64,000 nucleotides of DNA from Epidermidibacterium keratini (lineage in GTDB: Bacteria; Actinomycetota; Actinomycetes; Mycobacteriales; Antricoccaceae): positions 1,178,001 through 1,242,000 of the forward strand of contig NZ_CP047156.1 of the NCBI RefSeq assembly GCF_009834025.1. Reading direction: 5' to 3'. Positions 34,537-43,021 of the stretch are shown piece after piece (the stretch's first letter is position 1; the number at the start of each line of letters is the position of its first letter). Under the pieces are notes generated by a model, which saw only the letters and a program-made list of their open reading frames with translations, made no database searches and was not told where the DNA came from. The translations under genes and the position numbers were made by a program.

Positions 34537-35175
34537 CTAACGCACGGGCTCCGGCACAGCAGCTACCTCCGGCATGCTCTTGGCAGCCTTCGGTGCGATG
34601 TCCGCATCGCACCGGCCATCGGCCTCTGCCCGATCCAGCCACGCCGCGCGGGCATGCGCATCGCTGCCGTGCACCTGGCCGAATCGCGACAGCCGCACCG
34701 GCTTGAATCCGCAGAACCTCAGCGTACTGCGACGTAGTTGGCGCACGGTCGTGTCGCCCATGACCCAACGCAATATCCACCGCGGCGTGTCGGTCGTGAT
34801 GAGGACGCGGGCCGTCCGCCCCTTCAGCAGCCCCTCCGGCAGTCCGTTGTCCTTGTAGCGGTAGGCCCAACCCCGCTCCAAGGTGCGGTCAAGAATCCCC
34901 TTCAGCGCTGCCGGGATCGAGCCCCACCACACCGGGCTGACAACCGCGACATGATCAGCGGCGACCAGTTGTTGACGCAGACGCACCAGGTCAGGCTCGA
35001 GCGCCTGCTGCGAACGCAACCCTCCGCGCAGGTGCGGATCGAAATCGAGCTCTCCCGCGTGCACGACCGCGACCTGCGCTCCCGCCGCTCGTGCGCCTTC
35101 CGCGTACCGCTCGGCCAGTGCCGCACCCAGCGATGTCGAGCTGGGATTCCCATTGATGACGAGGATGTTGCTCAT
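34537..35175 (-). CDS. flavodoxin-fold NAD(P)H-dependent oxidoreductase
   Basis: The product is 212 residues from the ATG at 35175 (GGAG upstream). It opens with NILVINGNPSSTSLGAALAERY, followed by VVHAGELDFDPHL, VAVVSPVWWGSIPAALKGILDRTLERGWAY and KGRTARVLITTDTPRW. This is the FMN/FAD-binding fold of the NQO1/KefF/MdaB family, which makes two-electron quinone reductions. It is divergent from the TetR gene 64 bp away, its probable regulator. Confidence 0.88.
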   Translation of the reverse strand: MSNILVINGNPSSTSLGAALAERYAEGARAAGAQVAVVHAGELDFDPHLRGGLRSQQALEPDLVRLRQQLVAADHVAVVSPVWWGSIPAALKGILDRTLERGWAYRYKDNGLPEGLLKGRTARVLITTDTPRWILRWVMGDTTVRQLRRSTLRFCGFKPVRLSRFGQVHGSDAHARAAWLDRAEADGRCDADIAPKAAKSMPEVAAVPEPVR

Positions 35176-35194
35176 GACTTGCTCCAATCTTTAC

Positions 35195-35232
35195 AGTGTC
35201 AGGATGTCGACACGGCAAGCCTGCGCTAAAAT
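35195..35232 (+). promoter_or_regulatory. operator repeat and -10 box for leaderless TetR gene
   Basis: GTGTC-AGGATGTC-GACAC-type symmetry (about 35196-35213) overlaps the -35 zone, and TAAAAT (35227-35232) is a strong -10 box whose start point falls on the GTG at 35240. The same repeat can block the divergent oxidoreductase promoter. Confidence 0.55.
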
Positions 35233-35239
35233 CTTGCTC

Positions 35240-35818
35240 GTGTCAAGATCGAAGCCGTATCACCGCGGAAACGTCCGGGAAAGCCTGCTGTCAGCGGCAA
35301 CGACACTGCTCGACGAAAAGTCCGTTGAGCACCTGAGCCTCCGCGAGGTCGCTCGCGCCGCCGATGTCAGTCACGCGGCGCCGTACCACTACTTCAGCGA
35401 CCGCGGCGAGCTGCTCAAGGCGACCGGCGATGAGTGCATGCGCGCGCTCGTCGAGAAGCTCGAGTCAGCTCCTGGCCGCGCACGCGACCCGCTTAAGCGG
35501 CTGGCGGCGATCTGCGCGGCGTACGTCGACTTCGCCGCCGAGCGTCCACACGCATTCACGCTTGTCTTCGACGGCGAGCTGTGCCCACCGGGCGACCCGA
35601 GCGCAGAGCGCGCGCCCCTCATCGAGCGGTCGGAATCCCTGCTATACCAGGCAGTATCCGCGGCGCAACAGGATGGATGGCGCAGCACCGCGCCAACTCT
35701 GGAGCTCACGAACGGGATCTGGGCAACCGCGCACGGGCTCGCGACGCTGGTGACCGAAGGCCACCTCACGCGCGCCCAGGCGGCCGACGCGCTGGGCGCC
35801 GTACTCCGACCGAGCTAG
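35240..35818 (+). CDS. TetR family regulator, leaderless start
   Basis: The product is 192 residues from the GTG at 35240. The ATG at 35204 lies upstream of the -10 box TAAAAT (35227-35232), whereas the GTG sits at the expected transcription start, so translation is probably leaderless. The helix-turn-helix is SLREVARAADVSHAAPYHYFSDRGELLKA, followed by RPHAFTLVFDGEL and a C-terminal helix bundle of the TetR_C_33/WHG type. It probably represses the adjacent flavodoxin-fold oxidoreductase in response to an electrophile or quinone. Confidence 0.85.
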   Translation: MSRSKPYHRGNVRESLLSAATTLLDEKSVEHLSLREVARAADVSHAAPYHYFSDRGELLKATGDECMRALVEKLESAPGRARDPLKRLAAICAAYVDFAAERPHAFTLVFDGELCPPGDPSAERAPLIERSESLLYQAVSAAQQDGWRSTAPTLELTNGIWATAHGLATLVTEGHLTRAQAADALGAVLRPS

Positions 35819-35822
35819 TCGG

Positions 35823-36314
35823 CTAGTGGCCGGGCTTCTTTTTCGCATCCGGCAGCTTGCGGAAGTCCCACGAGACGACCTTGGTCGGTACGACGCGGAT
35901 CCACTTGTGCCACTTGTCCTGCACGAAGGGCTCTCCGCCGCGGTACTTCTCTGAGAACATCCGACCGATCGGCTCGGTGTCGACGTCGTCGGCGACGATC
36001 TCGACCTGACCGATCAACTCGGCCCCTTGCAATTCCGAATAGTCATGCCCAGCATCGACGAGCGCGCTGACGTCCGGGCGCTGCTCGAAGTCGGCCCACC
36101 GGCGGCTCTTGACGACCGAGTTGACCCACATCGCCTCGCCGTCCCACACGAACCAGAGCGCAGTGACGTGCGGCTGGCCGTGCTTGTTGACCGTGGCCAT
36201 CCGGACGGTGCGCTCGTTCGTAAGAAAGTCGTCGAGCTCGGCCTTGTCCATCGCGATGACGCGTCCGCGCTTCTGGCCCTCGAGCGGAGACGCTGCAGCA
36301 GATTCGTTCGTCAT
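35823..36314 (-). CDS. pyridoxamine-5'-phosphate-oxidase-fold protein (PPOX/FDOR class)
   Basis: The product is 163 residues from the ATG at 36314. It is a split-barrel flavin or F420-binding fold: ELDDFLTNERTVRMATVNKHGQPHVTALWFVWDGEAMWVNSVVKSRRWADFEQRPDVSALVDAG is the standard order. In actinomycetes such proteins use FMN, F420 or heme. The next gene, divergent by 88 bp, is an F420-type luciferase-like enzyme, which makes an F420-related role plausible. Confidence 0.85.
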   Translation of the reverse strand: MTNESAAASPLEGQKRGRVIAMDKAELDDFLTNERTVRMATVNKHGQPHVTALWFVWDGEAMWVNSVVKSRRWADFEQRPDVSALVDAGHDYSELQGAELIGQVEIVADDVDTEPIGRMFSEKYRGGEPFVQDKWHKWIRVVPTKVVSWDFRKLPDAKKKPGH

Positions 36315-36402
36315 CACTCGAACCTGCCACACGTCCGGCGTGCGAGGGCCGGCGGGTGTCGCGTCGACACGTCCTAGGATCGCGTGAGGGTGGTGAGGTG
36401 AC

Positions 36403-37434
36403 ATGCAGATCGCCGTTACGTACGGATCATCGACCAACTTCAGCGAGATCATCGACGATGTCGCGGCGTACGACGACGCCGGACTCGATGCGGTCTGGCT
36501 CGGTGAGTCATACGGCTTCGACGCGATCAGCGCTCTCGGCGCGCTCGCGCACGCGACGACGCGGGTGCAGATCGGCAGCGGAATCATCCCAGTCCACTCG
36601 CGTTCCGCGACGCTGATCGCCCAGACCGCGGCCGGTCTGGATGCGTTGAGCGGCGGTCGATTCGTGCTCGGGCTCGGCGCATCGGGCCCGGCCGTCATCG
36701 AGGGCTGGCATGGCCGCGAGTACGCCGCGCCCGTGCGCACGATTGCCGAGATCATCCGGGTGTGCCGCGACGTGTGGCGCCGTGAGCGCGCTACCAGCGA
36801 GCAGCTCGGCATTCCACACGGCGATGCGCGGCCGCTGAAGCTCATGGCCCACCCGGTGCGAGAAACGATTCCGGTCTATGTCGCGGCGATGGGTCCGCGG
36901 GCGGTCGAAAGCGTTGCCGAGCTCGCGGATGGCTGGCTGCCGATCATGTTCTGGCCCGAACTCGCCGGACAGATCTGGGGCGAACAGCTTGCGGCCGGCG
37001 CCGCCCGGCGATCTGCGGATCTCGGCCCGCTAAAGATCGCCGCACCCGTCTACGTCGCGATCGACGACGATCGCGAGGCGCACGAAGCCGCGTTCCGTCG
37101 GCATACAGCACACTACGTCGCGGTGATGGGACCGCCGAAGCAGGGGTTCTACTACCAACTGATGGGCCGCTACGGGTACGCCGAGGCAGCCGACGCGATC
37201 ACCGATGCCTACCTCGCTAAGGACATCGAGGCCGCCAGTGCCGCCGTACCCGACGAGTTCGTGGCCGCGACGTCTCTGATCGGCGATGAAACGCACATCA
37301 GAGAGCGGATCGCGGCATACCGCGACGCCGGAGTGACAATGCTGAACGCAACGTTCGCCGGCGAAACGGCTGAGCGGCGGCTTGGACAGCTTAAGGCCCT
37401 GCAACGACTCACCGACGGCTTAGCGCGTTACTAG
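36403..37434 (+). CDS. LLM-class (luciferase-like) F420-dependent oxidoreductase
   Basis: This 343-residue TIM-barrel enzyme starts at the ATG at 36403 with AGGTGAGGTG upstream. AVWLGESYGFDAISALGALAHATTRVQIGSGIIPVHSRS, GLDALSGGRFVLGLGASGPAVIEGWHG and IPVYVAAMGPRAVESVAELADGWLP are typical of F420-dependent members such as the mycobacterial Rv-type LLM proteins. It transfers hydride between F420 and an unknown substrate. Its last codons overlap the convergent TetR gene by four bases. Confidence 0.88.
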   Translation: MQIAVTYGSSTNFSEIIDDVAAYDDAGLDAVWLGESYGFDAISALGALAHATTRVQIGSGIIPVHSRSATLIAQTAAGLDALSGGRFVLGLGASGPAVIEGWHGREYAAPVRTIAEIIRVCRDVWRRERATSEQLGIPHGDARPLKLMAHPVRETIPVYVAAMGPRAVESVAELADGWLPIMFWPELAGQIWGEQLAAGAARRSADLGPLKIAAPVYVAIDDDREAHEAAFRRHTAHYVAVMGPPKQGFYYQLMGRYGYAEAADAITDAYLAKDIEAASAAVPDEFVAATSLIGDETHIRERIAAYRDAGVTMLNATFAGETAERRLGQLKALQRLTDGLARY

Positions 37435-38180
37435 CGAGCACGCTCGCTCGGCGCCGTCTTGCGCGGCGCTGTCTTGCGCGGCGATCTCTTGCGGCCCTGC
37501 TTGGCCGACTTGCCGCGGCCGAGCGATTGGTAGAAGGTGTCATCCTCCGCTTCGGCTTCGAGCCCCAACGCCCCCGCCCACAGGTAGGTGAGAGTTCGGT
37601 TGGCCTGCTCGATGTCATAGTCGCGATCTTCGGTGATATGCCAGGTATAAAAGGAATGGGTAGTCATCGCGATAAGAGCACTGGCGACGATCTCGGCTTT
37701 CAGCGCCGAGTCCAGGATTCCCTTGGCTTGTAGCCCACGAATCATGCCTAGCACCCGGTTCTCTGCTCGATGACGCAGTTGAATCCGCAGTGAGTGGATC
37801 TCATCGTCGAAAGTCGTCGCTTGCTCGAGTAGCCCGAACAACCTCAGATTTTCTTTATAGACCGAGTAGAACTGGAGGTTGCCGCGCTCGATTCGCTGAA
37901 TCCGCGTCAGCGATTTATCGGATGCAGCGTGGTCGTAAATCCCGGGCATGAACTCAAGGAGCAGTGCGCGAAAGATGTCCGTTTTCGAGTCGAAGTAGGT
38001 GTAGAAGGTCCCGTGGGCGACCTTTGCCTCCTCAGTCACGTCCATCACGCGTGCGTTGAGGAAGCCATCGCGTTCGAATACGGTCCGAGCGGCAAGCACC
38101 AATCGCTCACGAGTCCGACGAGCCTTCGCAGTCAACTGATCGACGCGCGCATCTCCGCGCGCCTCGGTCGTCTCGGACAA
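37431..38180 (-). CDS. TetR family regulator with basic C-terminal tail, probable regulator of the 38419-52535 operon
   Basis: The product is 249 residues from the TTG at 38180 (AAAGGTGA upstream). The helix-turn-helix is FLNARVMDVTEEAKVAHGTFYTYFDSKTDIFRAL, and the ligand domain resembles the KstR2/TetR_C group. The last 30 residues are a Lys/Arg/Pro tail (GRGKSAKQGRKRSPRKTAP) of histone-like character, unusual for the family; it may add nonspecific DNA affinity. The gene faces the large operon across a 238-bp gap that holds the perfect inverted repeat at 38340-38385. Confidence 0.88.
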   Translation of the reverse strand: MSETTEARGDARVDQLTAKARRTRERLVLAARTVFERDGFLNARVMDVTEEAKVAHGTFYTYFDSKTDIFRALLLEFMPGIYDHAASDKSLTRIQRIERGNLQFYSVYKENLRLFGLLEQATTFDDEIHSLRIQLRHRAENRVLGMIRGLQAKGILDSALKAEIVASALIAMTTHSFYTWHITEDRDYDIEQANRTLTYLWAGALGLEAEAEDDTFYQSLGRGKSAKQGRKRSPRKTAPRKTAPSERAR

Positions 38181-38339
38181 TTCATCACCTTTCTCTGTCC
38201 GCCGCTTCCGCTACGGCGGGTCTGACCTGCCGAACAGTATCTGTCAGCTCGGCCGAGTGCGGCGCTGAATCACGACCTCAATGCGCCGGATCGCGGTGCC
38301 TCACTATCCCGAGGTCGGTGGGTTACTCGCCAGTCAGGT

Positions 38340-38385
38340 ATTGACACTGACGTCAGTTTCAGTCGAGTATGACGTCAGTGTCAAT
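38340..38385. promoter_or_regulatory. perfect 16-bp inverted repeat with TTGACA box, probable TetR double operator
   Basis: ATTGACACTGACGTCA (38340-38355) and TGACGTCAGTGTCAAT (38370-38385) are exact reverse complements around a 14-bp spacer. Each arm contains the self-complementary TGACGTCA, so there may be two stacked dimer sites. The left arm includes TTGACA (38341-38346), a consensus -35 box, so a bound repressor would cover the operon promoter. Confidence 0.85.
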
Positions 38386-38418
38386 TTAGGTCCTGGGTCA
38401 CACTCGTATTGGAGGAAG

Positions 38419-40596
38419 ATGCCAGACCATCCGGTGCCAATGTCGACCACGACGCTGCCTCAAACGTCGCAGCGTCTCGATCCCGCCGAGTCGCTTTACG
38501 ATCTCCTCTTTCGCCCACGTTCGGTCGCCATCGTTGGAGCTTCTGGTCGGGGTGTGGGGCTCACCGCCCGCCCCCTGCAGCTCCTCCGCCAACACGGGTA
38601 CGCCGGCCGAATCCATCCGGTGAACCCCCGATACGACGAGATCGACGGCCTGCCCTGCTCACCCACAATCGCTGCGATCCCCGGTGGTGTTGACCTTGTG
38701 TTGTCACTCGTTCCCGCAGCACACACCGTGGATGTCATCGAAGACGCGGCCCAGGCCGGTGCCAAAGTCGTGGTGGTCTTCGCATCTGGGTTCGCCGAGA
38801 CCGGCCCCGCGGGCGCTCGCCTTCAGAACGACATCGAAGCTGCAGCACGGCGATCCGGCATTCGTATCGTCGGCCCCAACTGCCAGGGCCTGATCCACGT
38901 CCCGACCGGTTTCTTCGGCACCTTCACCGCTGCCGCCGGCCGCGACATGCACGGCACAAGTGGCGTGGCGTATGTCGGCCAGAGCGGGGCAATCGGCGGC
39001 TCGGTGCTCGACCTATCCGCCGAGATGGGCCTAAGTCTGACTGCGTGGGCATCGACCGGTAACCAGGCGGACCTGGATCTGGTCGAGGTTGCCGAAAGCA
39101 TGCTCAGCGATGACGACATCAACGTCGTGTTGATGTACGCCGAGGGAATCAGCGACGGAGCTCGGTTTGTGCGCATCGCGCAGCGAGCAGCGCAGCGCAA
39201 CAAGCGCTTGGTACTGCTGCGATCCGGGCGTTCGACCTCGGGCAAGCGAGCCGCCGCATCCCACACCGGAGCAATGCTCGGTGATGACCAGGCGCTCGTT
39301 GCTGCATCCCAGCGTTACAACGTCATCCTTGTCGACGACGTCGACGAGATGCTGGCAGTGGGTGCCGTGCTCGCGACGGCAGCCCCGCTCACCGGCAACC
39401 GACTGGGAATCGTCACGACCTCAGGCGGAGCCGGAATTCTGCTGACTGACCAGCTCGCGGTGCGGGGTCTTGAGGTCCCGCCTCTTAGCGAGGAGTCATC
39501 CACCGAGCTCAAGGAGTTTGTTCCCGACTTCGGCGCCGTGTCCAACCCCGTCGACGTCACAGCACAAGTGTTGAGCTCGCCGACCGCGATGCCGGACTTT
39601 GCTGAAGTCTGCCGGATCGCCGCGGCTGATGAACATGTCGACGGACTCGCGATCGTCTTGACCATGGTTACCGGCGAACGGGCGCTCAATCTCGCGCACA
39701 CTCTCGTGAATGTCGCGCGGCATCGAACTGACAAGCCGACCTGGATTATCTGGCTGGCCAGCCGTGAGCAAACCACCGGCGCCCGCGAGGTGCTGAGGGC
39801 TGCCGGAATTCCGGTGTTCGACTCCGCAGGAGACCTTGCCCGCACGCTGGCGCAGGTAACGCCACCGGCTCTTTTCCAAAGCGACAGCGCGGTGTCAAAC
39901 ACACGTGCTGCCGAAGTGTTGCTTAACGAACGGCCAGGGCAACTGGAAGCCCTTTTCGACGCGCTCGCGATCTCTCGAGCCGAGCCGAGGCTTGCCCGCA
40001 CACCGGATGACGCCGCGCGCATCGCGACAGAACTTGCCACTCCGGTCGCAATGAAAATCCATGCCAAGAGCGTGATCCATAAGTCCGATGTAGGCGGCGT
40101 ACGCCTCAATGTCGAGGCGTCGACGGCGGGTCGCACCTTCGACGAGCTAGTTGCGACCGCTCACACCCACGCCATCAACGACTTAGAAGGTGTCGACGTC
40201 GAGCCGATGGCGCGCCCGGGTATCGAACTTGTCGTCGGCGCCACCGCATCCGGCGACGGCTACCCCGCCGTCGTTTCGGTCGGCTTTGGTGGAGTGACTA
40301 CCGAGATCTTCCGCGACATTGCCGCCATTGCCGCGCCGATAGATGAGACCCAGGCCAGGCAGCTACTCACGCGTTTGACGGCCTGGCCGCTGCTAAATGG
40401 ATTTCGCGGGACACCGCCCGCTGATGTCGCGGCCGCCGCGGCTGCAATCAGCGCCGTGAGCGCCATGGCGCACGCCGCTGAGGGGCGCGCCTTCGAGTTC
40501 GAGATCAATCCGCTGATTGTGCATGCCGACAGGCAGGGAGTCACCGCCGTTGACGCTCTCATCCGAGTACGTCGCGATGAACAGCTCGCCTCCTGA
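38419..40596 (+). CDS. ADP-forming-type acyl-CoA synthetase (CoA-binding plus ATP-grasp)
   Basis: The product is 725 residues from the ATG at 38419, preceded by GGAGGA; a start at 38281 would place the operator inside the gene. It has an N-terminal CoA-binding domain (PRSVAIVGASGRGVGLTARPLQLL), a ligase domain with VGPNCQGLIHVPTGFF and GQSGAIGGSVLD, the phospho-histidine site AAASHTGAMLGDD, and a C-terminal ATP-grasp domain (PVAMKIHAKSVIHKSDVGGVRLNV, FEFEINPLIV). The family makes acyl-CoA from acid, CoA and ATP, releasing ADP. As first gene of the operon it probably activates the imported acid. The substrate is unknown. Confidence 0.87.
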   Translation: MPDHPVPMSTTTLPQTSQRLDPAESLYDLLFRPRSVAIVGASGRGVGLTARPLQLLRQHGYAGRIHPVNPRYDEIDGLPCSPTIAAIPGGVDLVLSLVPAAHTVDVIEDAAQAGAKVVVVFASGFAETGPAGARLQNDIEAAARRSGIRIVGPNCQGLIHVPTGFFGTFTAAAGRDMHGTSGVAYVGQSGAIGGSVLDLSAEMGLSLTAWASTGNQADLDLVEVAESMLSDDDINVVLMYAEGISDGARFVRIAQRAAQRNKRLVLLRSGRSTSGKRAAASHTGAMLGDDQALVAASQRYNVILVDDVDEMLAVGAVLATAAPLTGNRLGIVTTSGGAGILLTDQLAVRGLEVPPLSEESSTELKEFVPDFGAVSNPVDVTAQVLSSPTAMPDFAEVCRIAAADEHVDGLAIVLTMVTGERALNLAHTLVNVARHRTDKPTWIIWLASREQTTGAREVLRAAGIPVFDSAGDLARTLAQVTPPALFQSDSAVSNTRAAEVLLNERPGQLEALFDALAISRAEPRLARTPDDAARIATELATPVAMKIHAKSVIHKSDVGGVRLNVEASTAGRTFDELVATAHTHAINDLEGVDVEPMARPGIELVVGATASGDGYPAVVSVGFGGVTTEIFRDIAAIAAPIDETQARQLLTRLTAWPLLNGFRGTPPADVAAAAAAISAVSAMAHAAEGRAFEFEINPLIVHADRQGVTAVDALIRVRRDEQLAS

Positions 40597-40613
40597 CACC
40601 GAAGGGACACCGC

Positions 40614-41351
40614 ATGGGACAGATCGACCTAGAGAAGACCGATGGCATCGCAGTCATCACGATCAACTCGCCGGAAGTGAAAAACGGGCTCACTCCGCAA
40701 ATGGGATTGCAGTTGCAGGAGGTCTGCGACGAGGTCGATGACGACATGTCCATCGGCGCGGCAATCGTTCGAGGCGCTGACGGCACTTTCTGCTCAGGGG
40801 CCGATCGACGACGCTGGGTACCTGGCCGCGATCAGTCCGAAGACGCCGTCTACAAGGAAAGCGGCGCTGTGTACGGCGGATTCCGCCGCGTCGGTGATCT
40901 TCGAGTGCCGACTATTGCAGCGGTCCGCGGTGCGGCCGTCGGAGCCGGCATCAATCTCTTGCTCGCTACCGATCTGCGAATCGTCGCCACCAACGCCCGT
41001 CTGATCTCCGGGTTTCTCAAGATCGGCTTGCACCCCGGCGGCGGCTACTTCACGATCTCGCACCGCGCAGCTGGCCGTGAGGCCACCGCGGCGATGGGGC
41101 TTTTTCAAGAGGAGATCAACGGCGAACGTGCGGTCGAGATCGGACTTGCGTGGCAGGCCGTCGATGACGCCGACGTCGACGACGTCGCTCTTCGATTGGC
41201 GGCGCGTCCTGCGGCCGATCCGGAACTCTCCCGCGAGGCCACCCGCTCGTTTCGAGTCGAGACCGCCAACGAGGCAATCGGCTGGGATGCGGGCCTTCAG
41301 TTCGAGCGCGCAATCCAGATGTGGTCCCAACGTCGCCGAAACAGTCGCTAG
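40614..41351 (+). CDS. crotonase-fold protein lacking both hydratase glutamates
   Basis: This 245-residue protein is of the enoyl-CoA hydratase/isomerase superfamily. The oxyanion-hole segments GADGTFCSGADRRRW and AAVRGAAVGAGINLLLATD are present. The two glutamates used by crotonase to add water are missing: GGGxE is GAGIN, and the PE segment reads FLKIGLHPGGG. It may therefore be an isomerase, thioesterase, decarboxylase or lyase instead of a hydratase. It lies 17 bp after the synthetase in the same operon and complements the hydratase-competent paralogue at 50557. Confidence 0.82.
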   Translation: MGQIDLEKTDGIAVITINSPEVKNGLTPQMGLQLQEVCDEVDDDMSIGAAIVRGADGTFCSGADRRRWVPGRDQSEDAVYKESGAVYGGFRRVGDLRVPTIAAVRGAAVGAGINLLLATDLRIVATNARLISGFLKIGLHPGGGYFTISHRAAGREATAAMGLFQEEINGERAVEIGLAWQAVDDADVDDVALRLAARPAADPELSREATRSFRVETANEAIGWDAGLQFERAIQMWSQRRRNSR

Positions 41352-41380
41352 TTCAGCATTGCCCGGTTTAAGGAGACACC

Positions 41381-42964
41381 ATGAGACGCTCCCGATTCGC
41401 GGTTGCGCTTGCCGCCACCTGCCTGATGCTTGCATCAGCGTGTGGTTCGAATAACTCAGCCACCCAAGGACAATCCGAACGCGAGGCGCAGACCTCGAAC
41501 TGTCCGCCGGTGGAGGACAGCGAGGTCGACCCAAACGCGACGTTCACCTGGATGTACAGCGTCGGCAATACGAGCTTCGACCCGAACACGATCACTACAA
41601 ACAACAGCCAGATGTACCTGTATCCGATCTACGACAGCCTGGTTCGCATCGATGCGGCCGGTGAGCCGCAGCCAATGCTGGCCTCAGACTGGAAGGTCAG
41701 TGACGACGGGCTGTCCATCACTATGAACCTCATCGAGGGATGGAGCTACCACGACGGGACGCCGTTCGATGCGCAATCGGTCAAAGCGAACCTCGAACGC
41801 AACAAGACCCCCGGAGGTTGGAACGAGCAGGCGCTCGCCGACGTGACAAACGTCGATGTCGTCGATTCCAACACCGTCACGATCACCACAAAGAGTGGCG
41901 CTCCCGCGCTGATCCCGATCCTCGGCGGCTCTGCCGGGATGATGATGAGTCCCGCTGTCTTCAACGACCCGAACCAGGGCCTGACGCCGACGGGTGGGTC
42001 GGGTGCGTTTCGGATGACCGCGTACCAGCCAGGATCAAGCGTTGAGTACACCGCTGTCGACAACTACTGGGATCCTGAGGCGCTGAAGGTCGCCAAGATG
42101 GTGTACCTCATCTCCGGCGACGACAACGCGCGGCTCAACTCGGTAATCACCGGGCAGGCTGATTCGACCTTCCTTCGGGCGAGCATGTACCAAGCCGCCA
42201 AGGACGCGGGACAGGTGGTTTGTGAAGCTCCAAGCCTCTCCAGCTACAACATCTCGCTCAATACCCAGCGGTCGGAGTTCGGGTCTAAAGAAGTACGCGA
42301 GGCAATCAACTACGCGATCGACAGAGACTCGATCGCTGCGGTCACGGACGGCTTCTGCAAGCCCGGAATCCAGATGTATCCGGAGTTCTACTACGCGGCC
42401 AACGACGACCTGTCGCCTGACAAATACGGCTACGACCCAAAGAAGGCGACTGAGCTGCTCAAGTCAGCCGGACTGGAAGGCGGATTCGAGTTCACCCTTG
42501 AGGTAATGAACCTGGCTATCTATCAGCAGATCGCCGAGATCGTGCAGGCAAACCTGCAAGCGGTCAACATCAAGATGAACATCGTCCCGGTCGACATCGG
42601 CAAGCTTGCCGATGACTTCTCCGTATCTAAAACCGCGGACGCTGCCCTTTCCGAACAGAAGGCCGAGCAGGATCCGAGTATCCAGGTCGAGTCATACATG
42701 TTGCCCGAGGGCTTCAACAACCCAGGCGGGTGGACGAACGACGACATCGTCAAGCTTGCCGAAGAAGCCAAGGGCGGCAAGACGACCGAGGAACGGGCCG
42801 CCTCGTACGGCAAGCTCTTCCAGCTCGCCTATGACGAAGCCTCCCCGCTCGTCACCCTGTGTCACCTCACTACCCCGTTCGTGATGAATGACCAGACGAT
42901 GGGGGTCGAGATCTACGCGGACGCCACTCGCCAGTTCCGCGGCGTGGCAAAGAAGAAGGCATAG
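41381..42964 (+). CDS. ABC importer substrate-binding lipoprotein, SBP_bac_5 family
   Basis: This 527-residue extracellular binding protein has a basic signal, a hydrophobic core and the lipobox LASAC (Cys21), so it is a membrane-anchored lipoprotein. The cluster 5 fold (dipeptide, oligopeptide, nickel, glutathione binders) shows in DSLVRIDAAGEPQPMLASDWKVSDDGLSITMNL, WSYHDGTPFDAQSVKANLER, GSGAFRMTAYQPGSSVEYTAVDNYWD and KEVREAINYAIDRDSIA. The four following genes complete the importer. In this operon the ligand is more likely an organic acid or acyl conjugate than a peptide; that is inference. Confidence 0.92.
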   Translation: MRRSRFAVALAATCLMLASACGSNNSATQGQSEREAQTSNCPPVEDSEVDPNATFTWMYSVGNTSFDPNTITTNNSQMYLYPIYDSLVRIDAAGEPQPMLASDWKVSDDGLSITMNLIEGWSYHDGTPFDAQSVKANLERNKTPGGWNEQALADVTNVDVVDSNTVTITTKSGAPALIPILGGSAGMMMSPAVFNDPNQGLTPTGGSGAFRMTAYQPGSSVEYTAVDNYWDPEALKVAKMVYLISGDDNARLNSVITGQADSTFLRASMYQAAKDAGQVVCEAPSLSSYNISLNTQRSEFGSKEVREAINYAIDRDSIAAVTDGFCKPGIQMYPEFYYAANDDLSPDKYGYDPKKATELLKSAGLEGGFEFTLEVMNLAIYQQIAEIVQANLQAVNIKMNIVPVDIGKLADDFSVSKTADAALSEQKAEQDPSIQVESYMLPEGFNNPGGWTNDDIVKLAEEAKGGKTTEERAASYGKLFQLAYDEASPLVTLCHLTTPFVMNDQTMGVEIYADATRQFRGVAKKKA

Positions 42965-42975
42965 CCGCTACCAGG

Positions 42976-43008
42976 GCGGTGGGGATGGCTACCGGCCATC
43001 CCCACCGC
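42976..43008 (+). promoter_or_regulatory. intercistronic hairpin after the binding-protein gene
   Basis: GCGGTGGGGATGG (42976-42988) and CCATCCCCACCGC (42996-43008) form a perfect 13-bp stem with a 7-base loop. Hairpins here in ABC operons commonly protect the binding-protein message or attenuate the permease part, giving more binding protein than channel. Confidence 0.75.
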
Positions 43009-43021
43009 GCCGGAGGTCTCA

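Noticed and set aside
38281-38418. Longer N-terminus of the acyl-CoA synthetase
   Set aside because: This stretch holds the TetR palindrome and the -35 box, and the GGAGGA-preceded ATG is at 38419.
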